Shown here piece by piece: positions 8,250 to 17,020 of a stretch of DNA of 64,000 nucleotides. Made by a program: the position numbers and the translations under genes. Origin of the DNA: an uncultured Eubacteriales bacterium. GTDB taxonomy: Bacteria; Bacillota; Clostridia; Peptostreptococcales; Anaerovoracaceae. Position 1 is the first letter of the stretch, and each line of letters opens with the position of its first letter. The stretch lies in contig OMZI01000012.1 in NCBI GenBank assembly GCA_900315485.1, forward strand, positions 1 through 64,000. The letters are read 5' to 3'. The notes under the pieces are model-generated. The model was given only the letters and a program-made list of their open reading frames with translations, did no database searches and was not told where the DNA came from.

Positions 8250-8429
8250 TCAGGAGTCTGCATTGTTTTCTTCCTCTTTCTTCTTAAGAGCTGCTGCTTT
8301 TCTTGCTTCAGCCCTCTGCCTCTTGAGTCTGGCGTTCTTATCTGTAAGATACCACCATGCAACAGCACAGGCAGCAACAAAGCATGCAGCTATGAATATG
8401 ATTCCGATGTGACTTATAAAGTATTCCAT
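8250..8429 (-). CDS. Small membrane protein, 59 aa
   Basis: This frame is too short for most gene calls. It encodes one hydrophobic helix (about residues 8-28, GIIFIAACFVAACAVAWW) followed by a basic then acidic tail (KNARLKRQRAEARKAAALKK, then EEEN). The start is preceded by GAGGACAGGACT and the frame is closed by a terminator, so it looks like a real transcription unit. It lies after the infC-rpmI-rplT terminator. The topology suggests a single-pass protein with a charged cytoplasmic tail. No family is recognised and no function is claimed. Confidence 0.6.
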   Translation of the reverse strand: MEYFISHIGIIFIAACFVAACAVAWWYLTDKNARLKRQRAEARKAAALKKKEEENNADS

Positions 8430-8455
8430 AGTCCTGTCCTCATCATGATATGAAT

Positions 8456-8487
8456 ATCGCGGGAACAGGCAGTCCTGAACCCGCGAT
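8456..8487 (-). terminator. Hairpin after rplT
   Basis: ATCGCGGG (8456-8463) pairs with CCCGCGAT (8480-8487), and an inner AGG/CCT stem closes a four-base loop across a two-base mismatch. The following minus-strand sequence is only moderately T-rich (ATTCATAT). It ends the infC operon. Confidence 0.55.
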
Positions 8488-8507
8488 CATTATCACATAT
8501 TACCTGA

Positions 8508-8861
8508 TTAGCAATACTTCTTAGCTGTCTCGCAGAGTGTAGCGAAACCGGCTGCATCATATATTGCCATCTCGGAGAGCATCTTACGGTTGATCTCGAT
8601 GCCGGCCTTCTTGAGTCCGTTCATGAGCTTGCTGTAAGAAATACCGTTAGCTCTTGAAGCTGCGTTGATTCTTGCGATCCAGAGTCTTCTGTATTCTCTC
8701 TTCTTGTTCTTACGGCCTGCATATGCAGATCTCAGGCTTCTCATTACTGCAGGGTTAGCAGCTCTGAAAGTGTTCTTTCTTCTGCCGTAGAAACCCTTAG
8801 CCTGCTTCAGAATTTTCTTATGTCTCTTATGAGCGTTAACGCCCTTCTTTACTCTTGCCAT
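8508..8861 (-). CDS. rplT: 50S ribosomal protein L20
   Basis: The 117-aa protein has the family's typical length. It starts [16 protein letters not shown] and contains the [15 protein letters not shown] segment. L20 is an early 23S rRNA assembly protein and, in Firmicutes, represses its own operon by binding the infC leader. It is the third gene of infC-rpmI-rplT, with 18 bases to rpmI and a strong AGGAGGTG site. Confidence 0.98.
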   Translation of the reverse strand: MARVKKGVNAHKRHKKILKQAKGFYGRRKNTFRAANPAVMRSLRSAYAGRKNKKREYRRLWIARINAASRANGISYSKLMNGLKKAGIEINRKMLSEMAIYDAAGFATLCETAKKYC

Positions 8862-8879
8862 ATCTATACACCTCCTGAA

Positions 8880-9080
8880 TTACTTAGCCATTGATCTCAG
8901 CATACGCTTCAGATCTGCACTTGTAAGAGTAGTAGCCTTACGGAGGCCTCTCTTTCTCTTTGCTGTCTTCTTGGTAAGGATATGGCTCTTGTATGCCTTG
9001 TTTCTCTTAACCTTGCCGGAGCCTGTAACGTGCAGACGCTTCATAGCGCCTCTGTGTGACTTCATCTTGTTCTTAGCCAT
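8880..9080 (-). CDS. rpmI: 50S ribosomal protein L35
   Basis: The 66-aa basic protein begins [15 protein letters not shown] and has [15 protein letters not shown], both typical of L35. It sits between infC and rplT in the standard order. An AGGAGGAGAG site precedes the ATG. Expression should follow the L20-controlled leader of the operon. Confidence 0.98.
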   Translation of the reverse strand: MAKNKMKSHRGAMKRLHVTGSGKVKRNKAYKSHILTKKTAKRKRGLRKATTLTSADLKRMLRSMAK

Positions 9081-9113
9081 TTTGGGTTCTCTCCTCCTAT
9101 GTGAATGTTTTGT

Positions 9114-9644
9114 CTACTTCTTATCTTTCTTAGGTGCCAGGAACATGTTCATTCTGCGGCCTTCCATCTTGGCAGGCTTTTCAATAACACCATATTCCGA
9201 AACCATATCAGCGAACTTAGCCATGGCATCAAAGCCGAGCTGTGTGTAGTCGCGCTCTCTTCCGCGGAATCTCAGTGAAACTTTGACCTTGTCGCCGTCC
9301 TGAAGGAACTTCATTGCTGTCTTGGCCTTGACCTGGACATCATGATCCTCAATGGATGCGCTCAGTCTGATCTCCTTGATCTCTGTCACATGCTGATTCT
9401 TCTTTGCGGTCTTTTCCTTCTTCTGCTGCTCGTAACGGTATTTGCCGTAATCGAGTATCTTGCATACCGGAGGAGCTGCATTAGGCGAGATGTTGACAAG
9501 GTCAAGATCTGCCTTCTCAGCTCTGCTGAGAGCTTCGTCAATGCTGACGATACCTACCATTTCGCCGTTCTCATCGATAAGGCGGACCTCAGATGCTCTG
9601 ATCTCCTCATTGATCTGGGTCTGTTTGTTGTCCTTAGTACTAAT
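9114..9644 (-). CDS. infC: Translation initiation factor IF-3, AUU start
   Basis: IF-3 (176 aa) prevents premature subunit joining and checks initiator tRNA pairing. The frame contains NEEIRASEVRLIDENGEMVG and the C-terminal RFRGRE and MEGRRMNMFLAP segments. A TTG at 9659 opens the frame but is itself part of the ribosome binding site TTGGAGGT. Seven bases after GGAGGT comes ATT (9642-9644), giving (M)STKDNKQTQINEE. AUU is the known infC start in E. coli and Bacillus relatives, where IF-3 discriminates against it to control itself. The start choice is therefore well supported. Confidence 0.92.
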   Translation of the reverse strand: MSTKDNKQTQINEEIRASEVRLIDENGEMVGIVSIDEALSRAEKADLDLVNISPNAAPPVCKILDYGKYRYEQQKKEKTAKKNQHVTEIKEIRLSASIEDHDVQVKAKTAMKFLQDGDKVKVSLRFRGRERDYTQLGFDAMAKFADMVSEYGVIEKPAKMEGRRMNMFLAPKKDKK

Positions 9645-9659
9645 TGTTCTTACCTCCAA

Positions 9660-9795
9660 TTATCTAACCGGGAACAGTACGAATAATTAAAAATTGCGGA
9701 CACACAAGCATCCGCAACAATAGAATTCTCTCTACGTATTGAGCCCTGCCAACGCTAGTCTGCAAGGCGAGAAGCGGATAACTTCTGCTTTGACC
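9660..9795 (-). ncRNA. L20/IF3 leader, cis-regulatory RNA of infC-rpmI-rplT
   Basis: The transcribed leader begins after the promoter at 9802-9830 and contains TTATCCGCTTCTCGCCTTGC, a sequence typical of Firmicute L20 leaders. It ends in a terminator hairpin. L20 binding is known to favour termination in this RNA class. The match is by recognition, not alignment. Confidence 0.8.
9688..9717 (-). terminator. Leader terminator (attenuator) upstream of infC
   Basis: TTGCGGA (minus strand) and TCCGCAA enclose a ten-base loop and are followed by TTTTTAATT. Its position between promoter and first gene makes it an attenuator rather than an operon end. Confidence 0.85.
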
Positions 9796-9801
9796 TCAAT
9801 T

Positions 9802-9830
9802 ATTATAAGCAGAGTGTACCGCAATGTCAA
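9802..9830 (-). promoter_or_regulatory. Promoter of the infC operon
   Basis: Perfect TTGACA (9825-9830), a 17-base spacer and perfect TATAAT (9802-9807) on the minus strand. This is the strongest sigma-A-type promoter noticed in the window, as expected for ribosomal genes. Confidence 0.92.
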
Positions 9831-9849
9831 CAGAATTCTCTGATAATTC

Positions 9850-9878
9850 TTGATAATAACTGAATGATTTTCTATAAT
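9850..9878 (+). promoter_or_regulatory. Promoter of maf
   Basis: TTGATA (9850-9855), 17-base spacer, TATAAT (9873-9878), about 40 bases before the maf start codon. It is divergent from the infC promoter. Confidence 0.8.
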
Positions 9879-9916
9879 TCTGATGTCGTACTAATAATAA
9901 TCAAAAAGGGACAATA

Positions 9917-10492
9917 ATGAAAGTAATACTTGCATCAAAATCACCTCGAAGAATCGAAATACTCCACAGACACGGCATCGATGCAGCCATCATGCCTACA
10001 GATACAGACGAGACCCTGCCTGAAGGTATCGGGATGAATGCTGCTGTCGAGATGCTGGCAAAGCGCAAAGCTGAAGCCTGCTATGAAGCAGTAAAAGGTG
10101 ACCCGGAGTGGTCAGGCCACATTATCATCGGTGCAGATACAATCGTATGGAAGAATGAACTCATGGGAAAGCCTGCAGATCATGATGATGCATTCCGCAT
10201 GCTCGACTCCATAAGAGGCACCTTCCACTACGTCGTTACAGGAGTCGCACTTATAGATACAGATACCGGCACCTGCAATGTCCTGAGCGATACCACGGAA
10301 GTGTGGTGCAAGAACTATACAGATGCCGATATTTTCGATTACATATCCCGCGAAGAGCCTTACGATAAAGCCGGTTCATACGCCATCCAGGGATATTTCG
10401 GCAGATACATCGATCACATCGACGGTGACTATGAAAATGTAGTCGGTCTGCCTTTCTACAGGATCGAGCCCCTTATACAAGACTATCTGTGA
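9917..10492 (+). CDS. maf: Maf family nucleoside triphosphate pyrophosphatase
   Basis: The 191-aa protein starts MKVILASKSPRRIEIL, the Maf signature SxSPRR. It has the acidic metal site in IIGADTIVWKN and the GKP motif in LMGKPADHDDA. Maf proteins hydrolyse dTTP, UTP or modified nucleotides to monophosphates and can restrain septum formation. A GGGA lies seven bases before the ATG. It is a single gene on the plus strand between two minus-strand operons. Confidence 0.93.
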   Translation: MKVILASKSPRRIEILHRHGIDAAIMPTDTDETLPEGIGMNAAVEMLAKRKAEACYEAVKGDPEWSGHIIIGADTIVWKNELMGKPADHDDAFRMLDSIRGTFHYVVTGVALIDTDTGTCNVLSDTTEVWCKNYTDADIFDYISREEPYDKAGSYAIQGYFGRYIDHIDGDYENVVGLPFYRIEPLIQDYL

Positions 10493-10535
10493 TCCCGGGC
10501 GCATGAAGATCCGCTTATCGGACTGATCAGTCATT

Positions 10536-13500
10536 CTATCTTCTTACCCTTCTCCTTGTACTGCGTCTGGCTGCGTAGATGAATATAAGCTCGGTCACAG
10601 CAAGGACAGTTACAATACCATAAATCCTGAGCAGGTTGTCATCACCTGTCTCCGGAGCCGGAGACTTCTCCGGCTTTTTTGTTACATAAACTGTCTGTGC
10701 CTTGTTTTCAGGATCGCAGTGCTCGTCAATAAGCACATTGCCGGAGTACAGCCTTTCGAAAACAACGATCGCATGATCGGTCATGGAACTTGAATCCAGA
10801 CTGAATTTGACCTCAGTTGTTCCTTCATTGGCTTCCGGTGTGAAAACAGAAGATGAAGTGATACCGAGCAGCTTTCCGTCAGTCTGGTCGTACAGCTCTC
10901 CTTCCAGTCTGTATTCCTGTCTGACTGAGAGATTCCTGAATGCGACTTTATCAGTGATATGTGATTCCTTATCACCTGTCACCAGATGCTTCTCATCATC
11001 TCCGGTTGCTTCTGTATAGGCGATCCCGCCGTAATGTATCGTCTGATCTTCGTCATCCGGATCCTCATGTTTCTGAAGTTCAACCGGCACTTCCTCATCT
11101 GTAAGTTCGTGCACTTTACTCAGTCTGTACAGTTTTTCAAATGCTACTACCGACGAATCTTTATTAAACATCGATGAATCCACACTGAATTCGAGTTCGA
11201 CCATCATCTCATCTGATGTTGCTTCGAATTCCTGCTCTGCTTCTGCATCCTGTACAGCCTCTCCGGAATTCTTATCTATCAGCCTTCCGGTGATCTTATA
11301 TTTTCTTCCGGCGGTAAGACCTGTGACTTTTACCTTATCTGTGATTTTCTCTTCCTGCTTAAATACACCTGCATGTGATGATGTATCAGAGTCAGCAGCC
11401 TGTGTTGCAATGGTGACAGGCTTATCCTTCATGGTAACCTTGTTCGTCACCTTGTCAGCCTTGACTTCAAACTGCACATCTTCAGCAATATCGTATCCGT
11501 AAGGTGCTGTTATCTCTCTCAGCGTGTACTTTCCGTCAGGCAGGGCCTTGATAAGATGCGGTTCACTTCCGGACACCCATTCTTCGACTATGTTTCCATC
11601 TGAATTGATCACCTGAAGTTTTGCGCCCGGGAGTTCTTTGCCTGAAACCGCATCCGATTTGCTGATGTATGTCTCATGGTGCTGCTCATGCGATGTCACC
11701 TGATACTCATAGACTTCCATCTCGGTGTCAAGATCAGCTCTTGCGAGGACTATGTGTTTTCCATCCTCATATCTGTTCCTGACTTCCTTCTCGCTCATAC
11801 TGTCAATGACATAACCCGGCGATGCAGATGTCTCTTCAATGAAATATCTTCCCGGTCTCAGCTTATCGCCTGTTCTTGAATCAGTTTCCAGTGATCCATA
11901 TCCGTTTTCATCGGTAACTATCTCGCCGACCTTTTCGTTTCCGTTAAGATCAGTATCCTCAAGCCATACAGCAAACACAGCGCCTGCAAGTGAACCGGCT
12001 GAATGCTCTCTGTTTCTTCCTTCCGCCTCCGGCTGCCCTGTCTCTTCATCCACTTTCTGTACGGCCAATTTTACAGCCTTGTACTCCTCGTCATGTGTCA
12101 GTCTGTCATCATATCTCACTGTCATTGAGTCCTGACCGTTTACAGACAGTTTTGCATTGTCTCCGGTCAGTCTGACTGTCCCTGTATAGACCCTTTTATC
12201 GACTGCCATGCCTTTAGGTGCCTCGACCTCTCTCAGCCTGATGACACCGAGCGTCATCACTTTCCTGCCATCCTCGATATATGGAGTACCGCTCACAGGA
12301 TCATCTTCTGCAAAGTCTATTCCGGCTGCCTTAAGGCCATCAGACGTCTCGATATATCTCGTTTCGTATATCCATGATGACCTGAGCGTTGAGCTGTCCA
12401 GCACAGGTTCATCCGGGTCAGTATCGTAATATGACAGTTCATATTTAGTTCCGATCAGCCTCTTATAACCGTAATTATCATTCTCCTTGACGAGGATCAT
12501 TCCAAGATCTGCATAACCCGGATCCTCTTCAGAAACTATGACTGCAGGTGAATTGATATTATTATCAGTTGTGACCGTTACTGTATGTATGCTCCTGTCC
12601 AGTCTGAATCCTTTTGAAGGTGCTATCTCCTTAGCATAGTATGTGCCCGGATCAGTTTCATATATTTCAGTTGACCCGTCTGCTCCGGTTATCAGCTCGA
12701 TCCCGTTTCCGTTTACGTCTTTCGCCTGTACGGTACAGCCCGCATCCGTAAACAATCTGTACTTAGCTCCGGCTAGGGTGTACCCGTTCGGGAATTCACT
12801 GACATAATCGTAATTTCTTCCTGACTGTTTTTTCTTCAGAGTCACATACCCGGACATCGGATGAAGCGTGACATATGTGGACTTATACAGGACCTGAGTT
12901 CCGACCTTGCCTTTTGCAACATTGAAAGTATTGCTCACAGGCTTGAAGGTAATTCCGACCTGTATCTTTCCTGTCGCAGGATCCGCTGAAAGTATCTTGC
13001 AGACATATATGAATTTCGCAGTCTTCTTTGCCATGGATTTTGACGGTCCCGAAATGCATACAGCAGCAATGGACCTGAGCGTCGTGTTCTCCTTGAGCCA
13101 TCCGTTATCCGGGTCAAGATATCCGACGGAACCGTGGCTTCTCAGTATGTGATCCTTGAGAGTCGCCATACCGGTAAACTCCTGTCCGGCTCTCGGAAAG
13201 GCATTCTGTGTCTTGCCTTCCTGCGCCGCCTCTGTGCTTACATCGGAATATGTGATAGTCCCTTCCTCATCATCTGCTATCTCATATGTATGCGTGTTCT
13301 CATCTACGACAGCTTCCTTGTTCTTCGCGACCTTGATATAGATGTAACCGCTGCCGTCCTGGGCTATCGATACTGATTTTCCTTCAGCGGATATCTCCGG
13401 ATCGGGATTATTTACCGCCTCTTCTTCTGTCATTCCGTATGCGGCGCGGATATAGCTTTCACTTATACCCTGTATCCTGACAGAGCTGCCTCTCATCAGC

Positions 13501-13955
13501 TCTCTTGTGTCCCCGTCACGGATAGTTTCGCTGTAGTCCACATCAGCTTCATCAGCATCATAATCCGAGTCTATTGCAGCATTTACAGAATCTGCTCCGC
13601 TCAGAATAAATGTGATCGTTGTCACTTCCTCCGCATCGTATTCATCAATATCTGTCTGCCATTCATGATAGTCTCCATCAGCAGGATCTCCTTCAGGGTC
13701 ATCTTCTTCAGCGGATTTCTGTTCTTCTGATGAAGGCAGCCCGGCTGAGTCATTTCCATCATTGCTGCTCTGTAACAGCTCAGGTTCATTCTGATCTGCC
13801 CCCTGACCATCACCTTCACTGATTGCCTGATTCTGTACAGATGCATTTCGCGTTATATCGTTTTCTTCTGCGAGTACTCTTCCTATCCCCGCAGAAGGAG
13901 TTGCCAGTGTCAGCATGACCGCAATTGCGATCAGTATTTTCATGTATTTCTTCAT
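10536..13955 (-). CDS. Large cell-wall-anchored surface protein with SpaA/Cna-B and VaFE (T-Q ester bond) repeats
   Basis: The 1139-aa secreted protein has a signal peptide (about 1-30), a low-complexity acidic N-terminal stretch, then several prealbumin-like SpaA/Cna-B units (GAKYRLFTDAG, GAVFAVWLED, GAKLQVINSDG). Two C-terminal repeats end in VVAFEKLY and IVVFERLY and later DQTI/AQTV, as in domains cross-linked by Thr-Gln ester bonds. The C-terminus is APETGDDN, a hydrophobic helix and an Arg-rich tail. This is a sorting signal, but with Ala instead of Leu before PETG. No sortase is in the window. The gene closes the Tad pilus run, so it may be an adhesin expressed with the pilus. An AAGGAG site precedes the ATG. 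Confidence 0.85.
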   Translation of the reverse strand: MKKYMKILIAIAVMLTLATPSAGIGRVLAEENDITRNASVQNQAISEGDGQGADQNEPELLQSSNDGNDSAGLPSSEEQKSAEEDDPEGDPADGDYHEWQTDIDEYDAEEVTTITFILSGADSVNAAIDSDYDADEADVDYSETIRDGDTRELMRGSSVRIQGISESYIRAAYGMTEEEAVNNPDPEISAEGKSVSIAQDGSGYIYIKVAKNKEAVVDENTHTYEIADDEEGTITYSDVSTEAAQEGKTQNAFPRAGQEFTGMATLKDHILRSHGSVGYLDPDNGWLKENTTLRSIAAVCISGPSKSMAKKTAKFIYVCKILSADPATGKIQVGITFKPVSNTFNVAKGKVGTQVLYKSTYVTLHPMSGYVTLKKKQSGRNYDYVSEFPNGYTLAGAKYRLFTDAGCTVQAKDVNGNGIELITGADGSTEIYETDPGTYYAKEIAPSKGFRLDRSIHTVTVTTDNNINSPAVIVSEEDPGYADLGMILVKENDNYGYKRLIGTKYELSYYDTDPDEPVLDSSTLRSSWIYETRYIETSDGLKAAGIDFAEDDPVSGTPYIEDGRKVMTLGVIRLREVEAPKGMAVDKRVYTGTVRLTGDNAKLSVNGQDSMTVRYDDRLTHDEEYKAVKLAVQKVDEETGQPEAEGRNREHSAGSLAGAVFAVWLEDTDLNGNEKVGEIVTDENGYGSLETDSRTGDKLRPGRYFIEETSASPGYVIDSMSEKEVRNRYEDGKHIVLARADLDTEMEVYEYQVTSHEQHHETYISKSDAVSGKELPGAKLQVINSDGNIVEEWVSGSEPHLIKALPDGKYTLREITAPYGYDIAEDVQFEVKADKVTNKVTMKDKPVTIATQAADSDTSSHAGVFKQEEKITDKVKVTGLTAGRKYKITGRLIDKNSGEAVQDAEAEQEFEATSDEMMVELEFSVDSSMFNKDSSVVAFEKLYRLSKVHELTDEEVPVELQKHEDPDDEDQTIHYGGIAYTEATGDDEKHLVTGDKESHITDKVAFRNLSVRQEYRLEGELYDQTDGKLLGITSSSVFTPEANEGTTEVKFSLDSSSMTDHAIVVFERLYSGNVLIDEHCDPENKAQTVYVTKKPEKSPAPETGDDNLLRIYGIVTVLAVTELIFIYAARRSTRRRVRR

Positions 13956-13970
13956 GGCTAGTCACTCCTT

Positions 13971-14504
13971 CTATCCAGCTTTGCCGAATGACCGGCTCTC
14001 TATTCTCACTATATGTTTATCCAGAAACAGTTTTGCCCTGTTGATGTCTTCTGACTCTATAAGCTCTCTGAACTGAGTCAGAAGCTGTCTGTCTTCCCTG
14101 CTCAGTCCGCCTGCGAGCCTGTCCGTGAACTGCATCAGTTTCTGCGGAAGCCTCATCTTCCTTATATCCGGATAGAACATTATTCTCAGTTTCCCTGCGG
14201 TAAGTGTTCCGCCCTCCGTATATATGAGTTCAGGTTCCAGCAGGTAATTTTCAGGGCCTATCAGGTGACCCTGTGCTGCTTCACATACAGATATAAGAGA
14301 CCTCAGCAGCATAAGCCTCTCATAGATATCCAGAGTATCTGTATTGATCCTCGTAAGCCTTCCCGGTCTGTATGAGAATCTGTAGGACTGCCCGTCTCTT
14401 ATGATTGTCATTCGTACAAAATACGGACAGTAATTATGTGTAAGGATCTCCTCCATGTATGCAGGGATCCTGTATCCGTTCATACCGTGTTTTATGGTAT
14501 CCAT
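13971..14504 (-). CDS. DUF6382-like protein of the Tad locus
   Basis: The 177-aa cytoplasmic protein starts at the ATG at 14504 after GGAGGG; upstream in-frame codons overlap the TadE-like gene and are not used. Features are a beta-rich first half (TIIRDGQSYRFSYRPGRLTRI) and a helical second half. It resembles the DUF6382 domain, which in Clostridia often precedes an FHA domain beside type II/Tad genes. Here no FHA domain follows. Its position between the pilus genes and the wall adhesin suggests a role in pilus assembly or signalling. This assignment is tentative. Confidence 0.55.
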   Translation of the reverse strand: MDTIKHGMNGYRIPAYMEEILTHNYCPYFVRMTIIRDGQSYRFSYRPGRLTRINTDTLDIYERLMLLRSLISVCEAAQGHLIGPENYLLEPELIYTEGGTLTAGKLRIMFYPDIRKMRLPQKLMQFTDRLAGGLSREDRQLLTQFRELIESEDINRAKLFLDKHIVRIESRSFGKAG

Positions 14505-14547
14505 TAGTATCCCTCCGTGTATTTCTTTAAATAGTGTGTTTTGTTTC

Positions 14548-15327
14548 CTAGCCGCCGCACTTGGAGCAGGGTGTATAACCTCTTGCGACAGCATCCTTTT
14601 TATCTATCTCGATATAGTTTCTCTGAAGTGCCGGACACCCCTTAAGGTGATACGCCTCACCTGCTGCCGGAAAGTAATACACAATTGAGCCGTTTCCCGC
14701 TTTTCTGCTGCCGCACAGAGGGCATGACTTATACTTTCGTTTCAAAGACGAAGTCAGTGCACCCGATGTCGAAGCTGCTGTAAGAAAACCGCATCCGCGC
14801 GAATGATACTTTTCACCTCTCTTCGGGAATATGAAGACCGGTTCAGCATCATCACCGGCCATCTCGCCGTCACTCATGCTCTCAACATCTCTTATCTTTC
14901 CGACATATGCCCTTGTTACAAGTCCAAGATCATAAGATGCAGCAGCCCTGAGCCCTGCAGGATTCTTCGTTCTCATATTCAGCTGCATCGTAACTAATAT
15001 GAGTTCGTCCTGTCCCCACCTTGAAGTCCGAAAACCATAGTCTACAGTCCTTGCGGATTCGACCTGTGAAAAGTTGTCAGTGATATGTTTTTTCAGTCTG
15101 TGCGGGATGAGGATTCCGGTATCCGCAAATATCGCTTCGGCAGATCCCATTCTGAGCTCACCAGCAGCAATAAAGCTGCAGCTCTCAATACATGAATACA
15201 TGAGTATGACCGAGCTCATTACAAGTACGGCTATCAGGAAAAGCGGCAGCGTAACAGCCGCTTCGACTATGTAGCTGCCTTCTCTGCCTTTTATTCTTCT
15301 CGCAAGTGCTTTTCCTGTAATCTTCAT
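14548..15327 (-). CDS. TadE-like pseudopilin with two C-terminal Cys/His modules
   Basis: The 259-aa protein has a basic N-terminus, then GSYIVEAAVTLPLFLIAVLVM, the TadE-type pilin-like segment and single helix. The external part ends in two similar units, YHSRGC...CPLCG and YHLKGC...CSKCG. Each has His-x3-Cys followed by a CxxC, resembling small zinc-binding Ada-like modules. TadE/TadF minor pilins are inserted in the membrane and help assemble Flp pili. The tandem metal-binding tail is not usual for TadE and may serve in adhesion or stability outside the cell. Confidence 0.65.
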   Translation of the reverse strand: MKITGKALARRIKGREGSYIVEAAVTLPLFLIAVLVMSSVILMYSCIESCSFIAAGELRMGSAEAIFADTGILIPHRLKKHITDNFSQVESARTVDYGFRTSRWGQDELILVTMQLNMRTKNPAGLRAAASYDLGLVTRAYVGKIRDVESMSDGEMAGDDAEPVFIFPKRGEKYHSRGCGFLTAASTSGALTSSLKRKYKSCPLCGSRKAGNGSIVYYFPAAGEAYHLKGCPALQRNYIEIDKKDAVARGYTPCSKCGG

Positions 15328-15333
15328 GCGGTA

Positions 15334-16674
15334 TCACCTGTAGCTGTCTTCAAATTCATAGCTTCTTCCGTCTGCAGTAAATGCATACCTGACGCCTGTG
15401 TAGTACTCCATCAGATTGAAATCCCTGTAATACCTGTATTTCATGTCGATCGTGACGATATCCATTACTCTGAGTAACCTGGTGTTTCTGTTCATGCACA
15501 GTATCATCAGGATAAGATACTCATCATAGCTGAGACCTTCTGTCACTATCTGTGCAGCATTGTGTATGCCGGAAATGTCATGGATCTCATCACTGTTTTC
15601 ATCCAGAAGCTGTCTGGACTCATCATCAAGCTTCTTTCTGACCTCGCTGCTGCCAAGGATGCTCTCAAGATCAGTCATCCACTGGTCGCCGTTCTTGAGT
15701 ACAGGCACACGCCCGTTGTCATACAATACTTCAAGGTCCTTTTCAGTCTCAGCAGCAGCCCAGGCTTCTGAAAGGAGAAGCTGTGTAGCAGCTCCGAGCG
15801 GGCCCGGTGTGATAGTCTGGGATACAGTTGTTATAAGCTCGACCTTGGCAGGGTCCTTATACAGAGCAGCAAGGTTGAGTGCATTTCTTGCCAGGAACAG
15901 CCTCCTTCTGCATGCGCTGTAGTTGGTTTCATCCTCCGGGCTGCCCTTGATGACATACTCAAGTTCATTATTGAGATAGTGCGGTTTATCATCTGACAGA
16001 GTCACGCAGCTATTGAAGTACTGCCACATGAAGGCTATCTCTATCCCTGCTGATGCCGCAGCTGACCTGACACCCTTTCCGTCCCCTGCTGACTTCGCCT
16101 TTTCAACAAATGAATCTGTGCTGAATGAGCTGCCTGCCCCTCCTGACGGAAGAGTGTCAAGAACTACGGTATTTCCAATGCTCTTATCTTCTTCATCACC
16201 GGCATATCTTGGTTTTCTGCCTGTAGAATGTATAAGAGCGTCAGCAGCATGTGATGCAAAACCTTTTTCCAGAGCCTCACTGAAATTGTCAGGGTCTCCG
16301 AGTTCATATCCGGAAAGATCAGATGATGTCAGCCCCAGTCTCACATTAAGTCTGTCCGCCATCGAGTAATCGAGATAGTCGTCGATCTTTCTGTTTACCT
16401 CGATCTCATTTCCCCAGTAAGCCATAAGGCCGTAATCTTCAAGAAGATGCAGATCATATTCAGACAGGATGGCTCTTGTCCATACGCGTCCGTATGACTC
16501 GCATGTGCTCATAACCGTCAGCTTTCTGGATATCCCGATCCCTCCGGCTATGCAGACTGCAAATGCGAGAAACGCTATGGCAAGAAAAACTGTGGAAGAG
16601 CCCCGCCTGTCTGGCCTTATTAGTCTCTTCAGATATCCCGGCTTTCCGGTCACACTCCTAGTCAAATACCTCAC
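15334..16674 (-). CDS. DUF5702-like TadG-type pilus assembly protein
   Basis: The 446-aa protein has one N-terminal helix (STVFLAIAFLAFAVCIAGGIG) and a long extracytoplasmic domain beginning SYGRVWTRAILSEYDLHLLEDYGLMAYWG. That start is typical of the DUF5702 proteins found in Clostridial Tad loci in the place of TadG. The first codon is GTG at 16674, inside the end of the upstream TadE gene. The ribosome binding site is poor and an internal TTG or GTG could be the true start. It is translated with the neighbouring pseudopilins. Confidence 0.6.
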   Translation of the reverse strand: MRYLTRSVTGKPGYLKRLIRPDRRGSSTVFLAIAFLAFAVCIAGGIGISRKLTVMSTCESYGRVWTRAILSEYDLHLLEDYGLMAYWGNEIEVNRKIDDYLDYSMADRLNVRLGLTSSDLSGYELGDPDNFSEALEKGFASHAADALIHSTGRKPRYAGDEEDKSIGNTVVLDTLPSGGAGSSFSTDSFVEKAKSAGDGKGVRSAAASAGIEIAFMWQYFNSCVTLSDDKPHYLNNELEYVIKGSPEDETNYSACRRRLFLARNALNLAALYKDPAKVELITTVSQTITPGPLGAATQLLLSEAWAAAETEKDLEVLYDNGRVPVLKNGDQWMTDLESILGSSEVRKKLDDESRQLLDENSDEIHDISGIHNAAQIVTEGLSYDEYLILMILCMNRNTRLLRVMDIVTIDMKYRYYRDFNLMEYYTGVRYAFTADGRSYEFEDSYR

Positions 16675-17011
16675 CTGCTCTCACAAGAAGGTCTTCGTTT
16701 ATCATGTATGATCTGGTATTTATCTTCTTGGTCAGATCGAACTGAAGCAGCCCGCCCCTGAGCATCTTTACTTCTTTCTCAGCGCTGTATCTTCTGACAC
16801 CTGCGCCCCTGTACTCATCTGATGCTTCAAGTGCTGTCATATGCTCGCTTATACCTGTACTGAGAATCTCAAGATAGAACGTGAAGGTCCTCAATAAAAG
16901 CATCGAAGTCAGTATAATGACCGGCATTATAAGTGCGGCCTCCACAAGCTGTGAGCCTTGTCTGCTCTTTAAGGATCTCAAGCATGACTGCAGTAATGAG
17001 TGTATACACAT
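16658..17011 (-). CDS. TadE-like minor pseudopilin
   Basis: The 117-aa protein has SRQGSQLVEAALIMPVIILTS, the Glu-containing pilin-like motif followed by a hydrophobic helix. TadE/F proteins carry this motif and are processed by a prepilin peptidase. The gene starts ten bases after flp and overlaps the next gene by 17 bases, which implies coupled translation. No prepilin peptidase is present in the window, so that enzyme must be encoded elsewhere. Confidence 0.75.
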   Translation of the reverse strand: MCIHSLLQSCLRSLKSRQGSQLVEAALIMPVIILTSMLLLRTFTFYLEILSTGISEHMTALEASDEYRGAGVRRYSAEKEVKMLRGGLLQFDLTKKINTRSYMINEDLLVRAGEVFD

Positions 17012-17020
17012 CCTGCATTA

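Noticed and set aside
13622-13846. 74-aa frame on the same strand inside the adhesin gene
   Set aside because: It is an alternate frame of the acidic low-complexity N-terminal region of the adhesin, without a start signal.
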